Origin: Bacteroidota bacterium | GTDB taxonomy: Bacteria; Bacteroidota; Ignavibacteria; OLB7 | DNA length: 64,000 nt | Assembly (NCBI GenBank): GCA_018266795.1 | Contig: JAFDZV010000004.1 | Location: forward strand, 325,445 to 389,444 | Reading direction: 5' to 3' | In this document: positions 33,213 through 41,740 of the stretch, piece by piece | How positions within the stretch are numbered: the stretch's first letter is position 1 | How the letters are laid out: every line of letters begins with the position of its first letter | Position numbers and translations under genes: made by a program | Notes under the pieces: model-generated | The model's database searches: none | What the model was told of the DNA's origin: nothing | The model's input: the letters and a program-made list of their open reading frames with translations, nothing else

Positions 33213-34577
33213 CTAGTTGCGGGTATGCACGTTCTTCCAGATGTAGTCGGCGATCTCAATGCCGTTCTTCGTGCCGGACTCATTCGAATGGCGGAAGTGG
33301 ATGCCGCCCCAGAGCCGGCTCATTGCGGCCTCGCGCGCCGCGGTCATGAAGTTCGGGAAGGAACGCACCGGCATGTGGCCATCGCGGTACTGCAGATAGG
33401 TCTCGGTGTTGTCGTCGAACGCCATCTCGCCGAACAGATGTGTAAGCATCTCGCCGGCGGCGGCGGAAATGGTGCTGTGCCCGCTGCTGTGCTCCGGGAA
33501 CGGCGGCGTCTGGATCTCCGGAAGCCATGCCGTATCGATGTACCTGCGGATGTAGGTCACCGGCCTGATGCCGCCATCCTTTATACCATACTTCTCCGTC
33601 CAGCAACTGAGGAATGCGTCGGCGACCGATATGGAGACCATCGCATAGGCCTGCAGCGACTCCATCATCCCGGCGCCCTTCTTCTGGCAGGCTATCTTCG
33701 TGATGTTGATCCAGTGCCCGGCCGGGCTGATCTGCCGTGAGGTGAACATCACATGGCCGTGATGGAAGGAGTGGATCGGGTTGCAGTCCCAGAACGATGC
33801 CACCAGCTTCTCCGAGTCGCTCAGGTTCTTGTTGATGGTATACACTTCCATCGCCTGCTTGTAGAACACGGAGCCCTTCTTCGTGCTGTACGGCTTTGGC
33901 GGATTGATCGGGATCTGACTGGCGGACTTCAGAACCCATGGCTGCACATCGTTCCAGAACGGGTCCACCGGATCGCCGAAGTCCGGAGGTGTCGGCTCCC
34001 AGAGCCCCGGGCCCTTCGGGATCACGTAACGCGCGCGCGCGGTGTTCTTTACGTAGCCGTCGGTCTTTGCACGCTGCATCAGGCGCTTGGCGACGCTTTC
34101 TCCGAACGCGCGGGAGCGCTCGATCACGTCCGCAGCAACGCCGGATGACTTGAAGCGGGACATGTCTTCGTCGTACATGCTGTCAACGCGCCCGGCCGTG
34201 AACGTAAGCTCGTCGCCGATCACCTTGAAGGCGGCCACCATCGAGACCCGCCAGTCGTAACGTTTGCCGGCCTCCGGTTGCGGCAGGCTGGCAAGGCCGC
34301 TCACCTGGCCGGCAAAGGAGCGGAAGTTCGGGAAGCCGGGGCGTGCAGCCTCGTATCCCGCCATGTCCAAATAGGCGTATACCCGGCTGATGTTGCACGG
34401 CGTGCGGATCTCATCAACCATGATATCGGTGATGAACCAGTTCCACCGCTGCACGATTTCCGCAGCATCGTGGTAGAGCTTCGCGTCGTCATCGGCGCGC
34501 ATTGGCAGTGCCGTTGCAACAGCCATGGCAATCATTGCCAGGGCCGTACTGCAGAGAGTTCGGGAGAGATGCTTCAT
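33213..34577 (-). CDS. Vanadium-dependent haloperoxidase-like PAP2 protein, exported
   Basis: A 454-residue protein with a signal peptide (about 1-28, ending MRAD). The three PAP2/vanadate-binding segments are in order: KDGGIRPVTYIRR (Lys, Arg-Pro), PEHSSGHSTISAAAGE (PSGH type, with Ser-Gly-His) and SRLWGGIHFRHSNESG (SRxxxxxH). The long helical N-terminal part is like plant-type and bacterial vanadium haloperoxidase relatives and unlike small lipid phosphatases. Whether it oxidises halides or hydrolyses phosphate cannot be told. The ATG at 34577 (or 34586) gives the signal peptide, and the longer frame to 34889 does not. Confidence 0.85.
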   Translation of the reverse strand: MKHLSRTLCSTALAMIAMAVATALPMRADDDAKLYHDAAEIVQRWNWFITDIMVDEIRTPCNISRVYAYLDMAGYEAARPGFPNFRSFAGQVSGLASLPQPEAGKRYDWRVSMVAAFKVIGDELTFTAGRVDSMYDEDMSRFKSSGVAADVIERSRAFGESVAKRLMQRAKTDGYVKNTARARYVIPKGPGLWEPTPPDFGDPVDPFWNDVQPWVLKSASQIPINPPKPYSTKKGSVFYKQAMEVYTINKNLSDSEKLVASFWDCNPIHSFHHGHVMFTSRQISPAGHWINITKIACQKKGAGMMESLQAYAMVSISVADAFLSCWTEKYGIKDGGIRPVTYIRRYIDTAWLPEIQTPPFPEHSSGHSTISAAAGEMLTHLFGEMAFDDNTETYLQYRDGHMPVRSFPNFMTAAREAAMSRLWGGIHFRHSNESGTKNGIEIADYIWKNVHTRN

Positions 34578-34912
34578 CGTTTGCATGAATGATGTGTGGA
34601 CCACCCGGCGAGGAGCTTCGAAGGCGGGGGCCACGTACTGAAGGCCGCGGTTGCGATAACCAACCAATATAACCCGATCGTCCGAACGGAGTTTCATGGG
34701 TCGCGTCCTGAGGAATGACAGACTCGACGTACCGGATGTGACAGGGTTGAACCGCAAACCGGGATGCGTCGAATCGTATCGTGCCCATTTCGTTGCCTGG
34801 TTCCGATGCGGGCGAACGGTTTTTTCGGAAGGATGCGGCGGCGGGAATGCCGCGTACTGCGATGCGTTCGCAATCGGGGGCTCCGTCATCGTTCATGCTC
34901 CCGCGCGCGCTA
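34578..34912. other. Intergenic stretch without a recognisable gene
   Basis: Between the glycosyltransferase stop (34913) and the haloperoxidase start. The frame of the haloperoxidase continues upstream here but has no conserved features. I see no matching TAnnTTTG element on the minus strand. Confidence 0.4.
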
Positions 34913-36052
34913 TCACTTCACACGGCCGTAGCTGCGCCCCTTCCACGACGCGCCGCGCCGCGAGTAGGCCCAGCGAACGGAGTTGACGGCGATCAGGGAG
35001 ATCGCGATCGCCGAGATCGGATGCAGAAGCGCCTGCTCGGCTCCCATCCTGAATCGTATTGCCAGCATTGCGCGCATCACGGCAGCAAGCACAAGCTGTA
35101 TCAACGGAAGCCAGAACAGAACGAAGGTATAGCTGCGGGAGGCGATCGCGGCCGCGGCGAATATCGCCGGCGCCGTGTAGAGGAGGAGCGCGGAGGCTAT
35201 GAAGAATCCCAGGCCGGTAAGACTGTAGTCGAATCCCGGAAAGAAGTTCTTCGAGAACCCGGAAAGCACCTCCGTCGGAGTTCGGTACATTCTGCACTCC
35301 ACGGTTTCAACCGCCGTGGCGAGCGCGGTGCGAAGGCCGCGGCGCTTGGCCGCACGTCCCAGCCACACATCCTCCACGAGTTGCGAGCGAACGGCCTCGT
35401 GGCCGCCGATGCCTGCGTACGCTCGGCGGGTCATGCAGAGCAACTGGCCGTTGGTTGCGGAGAACTTGGGGTCGCGCCGGTTGGTGATCCATTTGTTGGG
35501 GAGATACGCGAAGTAGAGGAAGATCACCATCGGCACTACTGCACGTTCCCAAAAGCCGCGCAGGCGCTGGTGCGGAACGCCGGAGAGGAATTCCACGCCG
35601 GTGCGCTCCGTGAACGCGATGCACGCTGCAATGCTTTCCGGGCTGTGCACCGTATCGGCGTCCGTGAAGATCAACCACTCCCCATCCGCCAGCAGTGCAA
35701 GCTGATGGCATGCCCAGTTCTTCCCCACCCAGCCGGCAGGGAGCGGAGTCCCGGTGAGCACCCGAAGCTCCGGATGTTCGGCGGCGAGCTTGGCGAGGAT
35801 GGAGCCGGTGGCATCGTCCGAGGCATCATTCAGCACACATACTTCGAAGTCCGGGTAGTTCTGTGCCAACAGCGATCGCACGCATGCGGTGATGGTACGT
35901 TCCTCGTTTCGCGCCGGAACCAGAACGGAGACACGCGGCGTCTGCGACGGGCGCTCGTTCTGCCGGATGGCGGCAAAGGAGAAATAGTTCCATACCGCTA
36001 TGCAGAATAGAAGCGTCAGAATCAGTGTGACGGAAAGCTGATACAGAAGCAT
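34913..36052 (-). CDS. Family 2 glycosyltransferase, carotenoid-glucosyltransferase-like
   Basis: A 379-residue membrane glycosyltransferase. One N-terminal helix (LSVTLILTLLFCIAV), then a GT-A domain: SVLVPARNEERTI, VLNDASDDAT, TPLPAGWVGKNWACHQ, FTDADTVHSPES (DxD) and QLVEDVWLGRAAKRRG, then three or four C-terminal helices and SRRGASWKGRSYGRVK. The GWVGKN-W and WKGRxY segments are typical of CrtQ/CruC-like enzymes that glycosylate carotenoid hydroxyls. That role is supported by the divergent CrtC-like hydratase gene at 36303. The ATG at 36052 is used; the 40 extra in-frame residues upstream are not conserved in type. Confidence 0.8.
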   Translation of the reverse strand: MLLYQLSVTLILTLLFCIAVWNYFSFAAIRQNERPSQTPRVSVLVPARNEERTITACVRSLLAQNYPDFEVCVLNDASDDATGSILAKLAAEHPELRVLTGTPLPAGWVGKNWACHQLALLADGEWLIFTDADTVHSPESIAACIAFTERTGVEFLSGVPHQRLRGFWERAVVPMVIFLYFAYLPNKWITNRRDPKFSATNGQLLCMTRRAYAGIGGHEAVRSQLVEDVWLGRAAKRRGLRTALATAVETVECRMYRTPTEVLSGFSKNFFPGFDYSLTGLGFFIASALLLYTAPAIFAAAAIASRSYTFVLFWLPLIQLVLAAVMRAMLAIRFRMGAEQALLHPISAIAISLIAVNSVRWAYSRRGASWKGRSYGRVK

Positions 36053-36146
36053 GCGAGGACGCGTGACTAGAAAGGCCGGATACGGAAAGGCCGGATGCAG
36101 GGGGTGATCGAGTGAGATGGGGAATTGAAACCGAACCCCAAGATAC

Positions 36147-36210
36147 ACGAATCCCCTTCCATTATCGAACAAAGATTCGTAGCCGCCGCGCCGGGCACGC
36201 CCGGCGCGGC
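36147..36210. promoter_or_regulatory. Inverted repeat and hairpin between divergent carotenoid genes
   Basis: ACGAATC (36147-36153) and GATTCGT (36174-36180) form a perfect inverted repeat with a 20-base spacer, an operator-like arrangement. Directly beside it GCCGCGCCGGG (36185-36195) pairs perfectly with CCCGGCGCGGC (36200-36210) around CACG. A terminator is unexpected between divergent genes, so one or both may regulate the pair. Confidence 0.4.
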
Positions 36211-36302
36211 GCGGATGCGTACAGATTGAGAGACATTACGCGATGGTAACCGGCGGTGCTTGACGCTATCTTGCCCGCCATTCCCTCAATATTCCTCGAC
36301 GC

Positions 36303-37367
36303 ATGATCGTTGATGCTCCATCGGATGATCGTTTCCACGACCTGCAGGCTGCGGGATCGTACGAGTGGAGCTATTTCGACGGGCTTGCGGATGACGGCGA
36401 AACCGGCTTCGTAGCCATCTGGTTTCGCGGTTGCCCGATGTCGCCGTACTACGCTGCCGCAATCGGCCGGCAGAGGAGGCGCCCGGAGAGTGCGGCGGCG
36501 CTCCCAACGGACTACTGTGCGTTCAGCATCAGCCTCTATCGGCGCGGACGCCGCCTGTTCTCCATTCTGGAGGAAGGCCCCGGTCGTGAGTTCGTTCATC
36601 GCGATGCCGACGTGCGCTACGGAAGGAACGCAGTTCGTACCGATATGGCCGCGAACGGAATGCGCTGCCATATGATCAACGTAGATGCTGCGCTTGCATT
36701 GGGTCGCGCACGGCTTGCAGGTGATATCGAGATCAACGCGCTTCCATCCGGGCAGATCGCCGGAGCGGACGGCCGCATGCTGATTCAGGAACGCGGCGGA
36801 CACTTCTGGGTGCCGGCTGCGCTGGACGGGCGTTTCACCGCGCGGCTCGATCTGTGGCGCGCGGGACGCGGCATGCTGAAGCTCCGGTTCAGCGGCCGCG
36901 CCTATCACGACCGCAATGCCGGCTCCGAGCCGTTGAGCACGCTCAGTGCGGACTGGCATTGGGGAAGGCTTCACGCGGGTGACCGAACGTTTGTGTGGTT
37001 TCAGGTACGTCAGCAGAATGCCGCGCTTCCATCCTTCCAACGCCTCCTTCTCCTGGAGCGTGGGGGGCTGGTTGCCGGGGCCGATGCATGGCAGCTGGAG
37101 GAGACTGCTCCGATGGCGCACTGGTCAACGCTTCCACGGCCGCGTTCGATTCGCGGCACAGCTCGGGGGAGGGCGCTGGCGTTCAACGCCGCCCCCCGCT
37201 TCGTTGTGGACTCCGGGCCGTTCTATCATCGCATGATCTCGCGGATCGCCGTGGAGCACGAGGGCGCACTCTTCGAGGGGGATGGCATCTCGGAGTATCT
37301 GCGCCCTTCACGCCTCGCGGTTGCGGCCTTCAGGCCATTCGTTAAGTTCAGAGTGCGAAGAAGGTGA
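36303..37367 (+). CDS. CrtC-like carotenoid 1,2-hydratase
   Basis: A 354-residue protein. GSYEWSYFDGLADDGETGFVAIWFRG, SPYYAAAIG, DYCAFSISLYRRGRRLFSI and LRFSGRAYHDRNAGSEPLS with W.WGRLHAG are the conserved segments of the CrtC/AttH lipocalin-like family, whose founding members add water across the end double bond of acyclic carotenoids. The histidine/aspartate cluster in RAYHDRNAG is in place. It stands divergent from a carotenoid-type glycosyltransferase, so together they could make a glycosylated hydroxycarotenoid. Chlorobi use the unrelated CruF for hydration. The ATG at 36303 lacks a clear Shine-Dalgarno sequence. Confidence 0.78.
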   Translation: MIVDAPSDDRFHDLQAAGSYEWSYFDGLADDGETGFVAIWFRGCPMSPYYAAAIGRQRRRPESAAALPTDYCAFSISLYRRGRRLFSILEEGPGREFVHRDADVRYGRNAVRTDMAANGMRCHMINVDAALALGRARLAGDIEINALPSGQIAGADGRMLIQERGGHFWVPAALDGRFTARLDLWRAGRGMLKLRFSGRAYHDRNAGSEPLSTLSADWHWGRLHAGDRTFVWFQVRQQNAALPSFQRLLLLERGGLVAGADAWQLEETAPMAHWSTLPRPRSIRGTARGRALAFNAAPRFVVDSGPFYHRMISRIAVEHEGALFEGDGISEYLRPSRLAVAAFRPFVKFRVRRR

Positions 37368-37368
37368 G

Positions 37369-37578
37369 CTTCGTTCTTGGCTCTTCGTTCGTGGTGCTTC
37401 GTTCTTGGCTCTTCGTTCGTGGTTCTTGGTATTTGGCAATCCGTTCGATGTACGTGCTGTGGCGGTTGAGACACTTCCCATCCGGCAGATCCGCTGCCGG
37501 GCTCCACAGCCGGGCGATCAAAGCACCAAGTACCAAGTACCAAGTACTACCGACAACTGACTACTAACAACCGACATC
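37369..37578. repeat. Degenerate 7-bp repeat element, site B (5-prime of mutL)
   Basis: Ten G/T-rich heptamers (37369-37438, such as CTTCGTT then CTTGGCT) begin just after the CrtC-like stop. They include a 28-bp block repeated once with one mismatch (37369-37396 and 37397-37424). An 84-base spacer contains the perfect stem CCGGCAG with CTGCCGG inside CTGTGG with CCACAG. Eight A/C-rich heptamers (37523-37578, such as GTACCAA and CGACAAC) then run to 4 bases before the mutL ATG. Confidence 0.85.
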
Positions 37579-37582
37579 TCCC

Positions 37583-39538
37583 ATGTCCCGCATTCATCAA
37601 TTGCCCGATTCGCTCGCCAACAAGATCGCTGCCGGTGAGGTTGTGCAGCGTCCGGAATCGGTGGTGAAGGAGCTCGTGGAGAACGCGCTCGATGCCGGCG
37701 CCACGCAGATTGCCGTGGTGGTTCGCAATGCCGGAAAGTCGCTGATCTACGTGAGCGACAACGGCATCGGCATGGATGAGGATGACGCGCAGATCGCATT
37801 TCAGCGGCATGCCACCAGCAAGATCGCGACGCAGGATGATCTGGACCGGATCATGACGCTCGGCTTCCGGGGCGAGGCGCTTGCCGCCATTGCCGCCGTT
37901 GCCCAGGTGGAGTTGAAGACGCGTCGTGAGGATGACGAGCTCGGGACGCTGGTGCGGGCCGAGAACGGTGCAATCGTGGAGGTCACGAAAACCGCGATCG
38001 AGCGCGGCACGTCGATAGCAGTGAAGAATCTCTTCTTCTCCGTTCCCGCGCGCCGCAAGTTCCTGAAGTCGAACGCAACGGAGTTCAAGCATATCGCCGA
38101 AATGATGCAGCGCTTCGCGCTCTCCTATCCGGAGGTGGCGTTCACGCTGAGCGAGGACGATACGCTGGTGATGAATGTCCGTTCCGGGACGTTGGAGGAG
38201 CGTATTCAGGCGCTTTACAATCAGGAGATGATGAACGCGCTCCTTCCGTTCCATGTTGAGGGGGAGGGCATTGTGGCGCGCGGATATGTTGGCCGTCCGA
38301 ACTTCGCCCGCAAGTCGCGGAGCGACCAGTACATGTTCCTCAACGGACGGCACATCGCGAGCAAGCTTCTCTCGCACGCGATCTTCACCGGGTACGAACA
38401 CCTTATGGATGCGCAGGGCTATCCGCCCTACATCATCTTCCTGGAAATCGATCCGGAGCGTGTGGATGTGAACGTGCATCCCACGAAGTCCGAAGTGAAG
38501 TTCGACGACGAGAATCAGATCTATCAACTGTTGCAGCGCGGCACGCGCGAGACGCTGTCGCGATTCAACCTGACTCCCGCGATGACGCTCCCCGGCGGCG
38601 GCGCATCCGATACGGCTGAGAGCGTGATCGCGGCGCTCCGCTTCGCGCTGCCCGGGTACGATCGTCCGGAGGCCTTCCCGGTGCCGTCCTCCGGAGCGCG
38701 TCCAGACGCGGGCGCCGGCCCCGGAACGCGTTCGGCGGAGTCGTGGCGCGATCGGTCGCCGGCTCCGGACGCCTGGCGCGATCGCTCCGCGGAGAATGCC
38801 CGGGGAGGGATGACGAGCGACATGTTCCGCCAGCTTTTCGGCGAGCCCCGGTCGCCCGCGCACACGGACGTGCAACAGGCGGCAGGGATGGGGGGCGCGC
38901 AACCGGAGGCATTTCCCGGCATGGTGCATCGCCAGGAGGTGCGCGCGGTGGAGGAGGGGGCGCCGGAGCGGAGCGGGCTGTGGCAGATTCACAACAAGTA
39001 CATCCTCTCCCAGATCCGTTCGGGCATCATGATCGTGGACCAGCATGTGGCGCACGAACGGATACTCTACGAACGTGCGCTTGCCAGCATGCGTGCGGCG
39101 ATGCCGATGTCGCAGCAGCTTCTCTTTCCGTTGGAGATGAAGGTTGCACCCGCGGAGTATGCGTTGCTGCGCGAGCTGAGGAGCGATCTGCTCTCGCTTG
39201 GCTTCGACATCACGCTGGAGAAGGGGGAGCAGGCGATGATTCACGGCGTACCGAACGATGTTCGTGCCGGGCAGGAGGGGGCCATCCTTCGCGAACTGCT
39301 GGATCAGTATCTCGAGTACCAGCAGATGGGGAACACCGATCAGCGCGATCTCATCGCCGCCTCGTTTGCATGCCGCGCATCGATCAAGGCAGGCGATCCG
39401 CTCTCGCAGGAGGAGATGCTGAATCTGATAGAACAGCTCTTCTCCACGTCCATGCCGTACGTGTGCCCGCACGGCCGCCCGATCGTGATCCGCATCGATC
39501 TTGCCGAACTGGATCGGCGGTTCGGGCGAACGTCGTAG
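37583..39538 (+). CDS. mutL: DNA mismatch repair endonuclease MutL
   Basis: A 651-residue protein. The N-terminal GHKL ATPase (about 1-330) has KIAAGEVVQRP, ELVENALDAGA, VSDNGIGM, RHATSKI and GFRGEALAAI. A Pro/Gly/Arg-rich linker (about 365-460) leads to the C-terminal dimerisation and nicking domain. The endonuclease motif reads DQHVAHERILYE, with Val in place of the usual Ala but the metal-binding D, H and both E retained. CRASIKAGD, CPHGRP and the final FGR are also present, so it should be a nicking MutL as in bacteria lacking MutH. The start at 37583 follows the heptamer array directly and has no Shine-Dalgarno sequence. Confidence 0.96.
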   Translation: MSRIHQLPDSLANKIAAGEVVQRPESVVKELVENALDAGATQIAVVVRNAGKSLIYVSDNGIGMDEDDAQIAFQRHATSKIATQDDLDRIMTLGFRGEALAAIAAVAQVELKTRREDDELGTLVRAENGAIVEVTKTAIERGTSIAVKNLFFSVPARRKFLKSNATEFKHIAEMMQRFALSYPEVAFTLSEDDTLVMNVRSGTLEERIQALYNQEMMNALLPFHVEGEGIVARGYVGRPNFARKSRSDQYMFLNGRHIASKLLSHAIFTGYEHLMDAQGYPPYIIFLEIDPERVDVNVHPTKSEVKFDDENQIYQLLQRGTRETLSRFNLTPAMTLPGGGASDTAESVIAALRFALPGYDRPEAFPVPSSGARPDAGAGPGTRSAESWRDRSPAPDAWRDRSAENARGGMTSDMFRQLFGEPRSPAHTDVQQAAGMGGAQPEAFPGMVHRQEVRAVEEGAPERSGLWQIHNKYILSQIRSGIMIVDQHVAHERILYERALASMRAAMPMSQQLLFPLEMKVAPAEYALLRELRSDLLSLGFDITLEKGEQAMIHGVPNDVRAGQEGAILRELLDQYLEYQQMGNTDQRDLIAASFACRASIKAGDPLSQEEMLNLIEQLFSTSMPYVCPHGRPIVIRIDLAELDRRFGRTS

Positions 39539-39541
39539 AGG

Positions 39542-39634
39542 CAGTCGTTATTGGTCAGTAGTCAGTAGTCAGTAGGATAATGATTCACTATCCGACCTGT
39601 TGTTTTACCAACGAACGACTAACCAGACACTCTA
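39542..39634. repeat. Degenerate 7-bp repeat element, site C (3-prime of mutL)
   Basis: Five G/T-rich heptamers (39542-39576, CAGTAGT type) begin 3 bases after the mutL stop. A spacer of about 30 bases includes the stem GGATA with TATCC. Four A/C-rich heptamers (39607-39634, such as ACCAACG then AACGACT) follow, the last one containing the stop codon of the convergent membrane protein gene. The architecture is the same as at sites A and B. Confidence 0.8.
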
Positions 39635-41257
39635 CCACCGCACCCTTCCAATCACGATCGTGTCCGTGCCGCTCGTGAAGGGAATGCTGCTGCGTACCTC
39701 CAGCGATTGCAGGATGGAGTCGCGGCCGCCGTTCCAGTACGGTGTGAACACGTTCAGCGTGCGCGCCTCGTCTGCAAGCCATGTGATGCCGGCCGTGCGC
39801 GCATAGAGCGCCAGCCGGTGTTCGCGGATGGCGCCGGCGGCAGCGTTGTTGACAACGCCGTCCAGATTCACCACGGTTCCGTGCTCGAAGTAATACCCCA
39901 CGATTCCGGCATTCCACGCACCCACGATACTCCCCTCCGGAACAACGCTGTTCAATTCCTGCGCCGCGCGATACCTGTTCGTATCGGAGCCGCTGTGGCC
40001 GGAGATGGTGATGTATCCGGCAACGCCAAGCCCTGCAATGGCCGCGAGCATGGACCCGCGCACGATACGCGCGCGAACGCCCCTCTGATTCCGCTGCCAG
40101 ATGGAGCCGATGGCCTGGCCGAAGCGCGCAAGCAGATGTGGAACGAACGCGTAGTAGTACCATGAACGCATGAAGATGGTGCGCGCCGTTTGCACTGCGA
40201 AGAATACAACCGCCGCAGCCTCCACCGGCGGTGCAGGGCTGCGGTCCGTTTCCCGCCTGCGTTCACGGTACAGCAGCATGGCAGCGCCAACGGCCAGCGC
40301 CAGATTTACCACGAACCCCGGCGAACCCTTCGTCGAGAAAAGGAACGCAGCCGGTGCGTAGCGGAGCAGGTCTGCCAGGTTCTTGATGAATTGCGCAACC
40401 AGATCCAGGGCGCTCCAGTGCTGCAGATGCACGTAGTCGCGCGCGACAACCGCCATCGATATGCCGCTGATCTGAACCGGCGAGCCGAACCTGATCTGGC
40501 ACCAGAGGAACCAGGGGAGTGTTACCATGAGCGTGGTGATCGCCGCGGTTGTAATGTGGCGCCACGAGGGAGCAGTGCCCCGTTTCCACGCCTGTCGCAA
40601 CACCACCGGCCCTGCCACGAGGAGCAGGATCACATTGTCCGTACGTGCAAGCAGCAGGGCGCCCGCAAGCAGGCCCAGCGCAAGGGCTGCACGGCGATCG
40701 GCAATGCCGTCCCGTGCGATGCCGGCGCCTGCGTTCAGGAAGAGAAGCGTGAGGAACACATTCAACGCGGTCTCCATGCCGTTCATCGGCCCGCCGTATT
40801 CGAACAGCGCCGGAGAGAGGGCGTACATCGCCATCACAATGAACGCGGCCGGCGCATGTACACCCAGCCGGCGGCAGTAATGCCCGAGAAGCAGGATGGT
40901 GGCCGTGTCGATGATTGCACAGATCAGGAGGACGGCGTGAACCGCGAGATCGCGATCGGAGACCAGCGCAAAGATCGGAGTGATCAACGCCAGCCAGAGC
41001 GGGTGGAATCCATTGGTCAGGGTAAGGCCGTCGAACGTGGTGCCATGCCCGGCAACGAAATGGCGCGCGATGGTGAAGTAATAGAATGCATCGTCGGGGA
41101 GCGAGTGGCCGGTAAGCCATGCGACCGGCTGCAGCGCGATCGCAATACGGACGGCAAGGCCCGCCGCCGCGATGCAGCCTGCATACTGCGCGCGGCGGGT
41201 TCGAACTGGGTGCTCTGGACCGGGCGGGTTCACGTGAATGCTATATAGCGCTTTCAC
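39632..41257 (-). CDS. Polytopic membrane glycosyltransferase-like protein (GT-C fold)
   Basis: A 541-residue protein with about ten to twelve hydrophobic segments over residues 25-430 and a C-terminal soluble domain of about 110 residues. LPDDAFYYFTIARHFVAGHG in the first extracytoplasmic loop carries the acidic pair typical of GT-C enzymes that use lipid-linked sugars, followed by TNGFHPLWLALITP. I cannot tell the substrate. The start is GTG at 41257; the next ATG lies far inside the domain. It converges on mutL across repeat site C, which supplies its last bases. Confidence 0.65.
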   Translation of the reverse strand: MKALYSIHVNPPGPEHPVRTRRAQYAGCIAAAGLAVRIAIALQPVAWLTGHSLPDDAFYYFTIARHFVAGHGTTFDGLTLTNGFHPLWLALITPIFALVSDRDLAVHAVLLICAIIDTATILLLGHYCRRLGVHAPAAFIVMAMYALSPALFEYGGPMNGMETALNVFLTLLFLNAGAGIARDGIADRRAALALGLLAGALLLARTDNVILLLVAGPVVLRQAWKRGTAPSWRHITTAAITTLMVTLPWFLWCQIRFGSPVQISGISMAVVARDYVHLQHWSALDLVAQFIKNLADLLRYAPAAFLFSTKGSPGFVVNLALAVGAAMLLYRERRRETDRSPAPPVEAAAVVFFAVQTARTIFMRSWYYYAFVPHLLARFGQAIGSIWQRNQRGVRARIVRGSMLAAIAGLGVAGYITISGHSGSDTNRYRAAQELNSVVPEGSIVGAWNAGIVGYYFEHGTVVNLDGVVNNAAAGAIREHRLALYARTAGITWLADEARTLNVFTPYWNGGRDSILQSLEVRSSIPFTSGTDTIVIGRVRW

Positions 41258-41539
41258 GGTTACCGCGTACCCGATCCGTGCATGGCGGCGGCATCATCAT
41301 GTACCGCATCTGCATGGAAGCGGATTGCGCACGCTGCAGTCCGGCGTTCATTTCCGAGTCTGCATCTGCGTGGATGCAATCTCACCGCCCCGCAACATTC
41401 CGGAGAAGAACGAAGCGAGGCGGTTCGTGATTCGACGCAGGGAGGAACCCTGTGTACAAGCAACTTCCGAAGGGCTTTGCGTGCGCGCCTGCAGGCAGCG
41501 TTCCGTTGGTAAGCATCACCCTGTGTCATTGTTCTCAGG

Positions 41540-41590
41540 TACAATGATAATGCAAGGTAATTGTGCGTCCCCTACTCATTTCCTACGCAC
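41540..41590. repeat. Dispersed stem-loop element, copy 2
   Basis: TACAATGATA (41540-41549), 13 bases, then GTGCGT (41563-41568) pairing with ACGCAC (41585-41590) around a 16-base loop with CTACTCATTT. Compared with copy 1 (24885-24936) the outermost A-T pair of the stem has become G-C, while the loop core and TACAATGATA are unchanged. Confidence 0.6.
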
Positions 41591-41644
41591 GGCCGTGCCG
41601 GCCCGTCACGGCGGGCATGCGCGGCGTTGAAGGCCGTAAATGCA

Positions 41645-41675
41645 GCGGAGCAATCACGCGATGTGATTGCTCCGC
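41645..41675 (-). terminator. Hairpin after the secreted protein gene at 41741
   Basis: GCGGAGCAATCAC pairs perfectly with GTGATTGCTCCGC (13 bp, 5-base loop), 66 bases beyond the stop of the minus-strand gene. There is no clear T-run. Confidence 0.65.
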
Positions 41676-41740
41676 CTCTCTGGTCACTGGTTGATGATCC
41701 GGCCATCGAATCATGAGAACGCCGGCCGTGCCGATCGGAT

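Larger units (their letters stand above)
41258..41740. other. Intergenic stretch with a stem-loop element and terminator
   Basis: I find no supported gene. A minus-strand frame of 94 codons (41260-41544) is Arg/Ala/Cys-rich without a domain. The stretch contains copy 2 of the dispersed stem-loop element (41540-41590) and a strong terminator-like hairpin (41645-41675). Confidence 0.45.

Noticed and set aside
34781-36010. A 409-codon plus-strand frame opposite the glycosyltransferase
   Set aside because: It has no motif, and the minus-strand frame carries the DxD and WKGRxY glycosyltransferase segments.
37439-37522. A tRNA or riboswitch in the spacer of repeat site B
   Set aside because: It has nested stems but no cloverleaf, no T-loop and no riboswitch core that I recognise. 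It is kept only as a hairpin spacer.
37369-37578. CRISPR array
   Set aside because: The units are 7 bp and degenerate, with no 20-40 bp repeats, no unique spacers of similar size and no cas genes in the window.
41260-41544. A 94-codon minus-strand frame between the secreted protein and the membrane glycosyltransferase
   Set aside because: Arg/Ala/Cys-rich, no domain and no ribosome binding site. I could not support it as a gene or as a transposase remnant.
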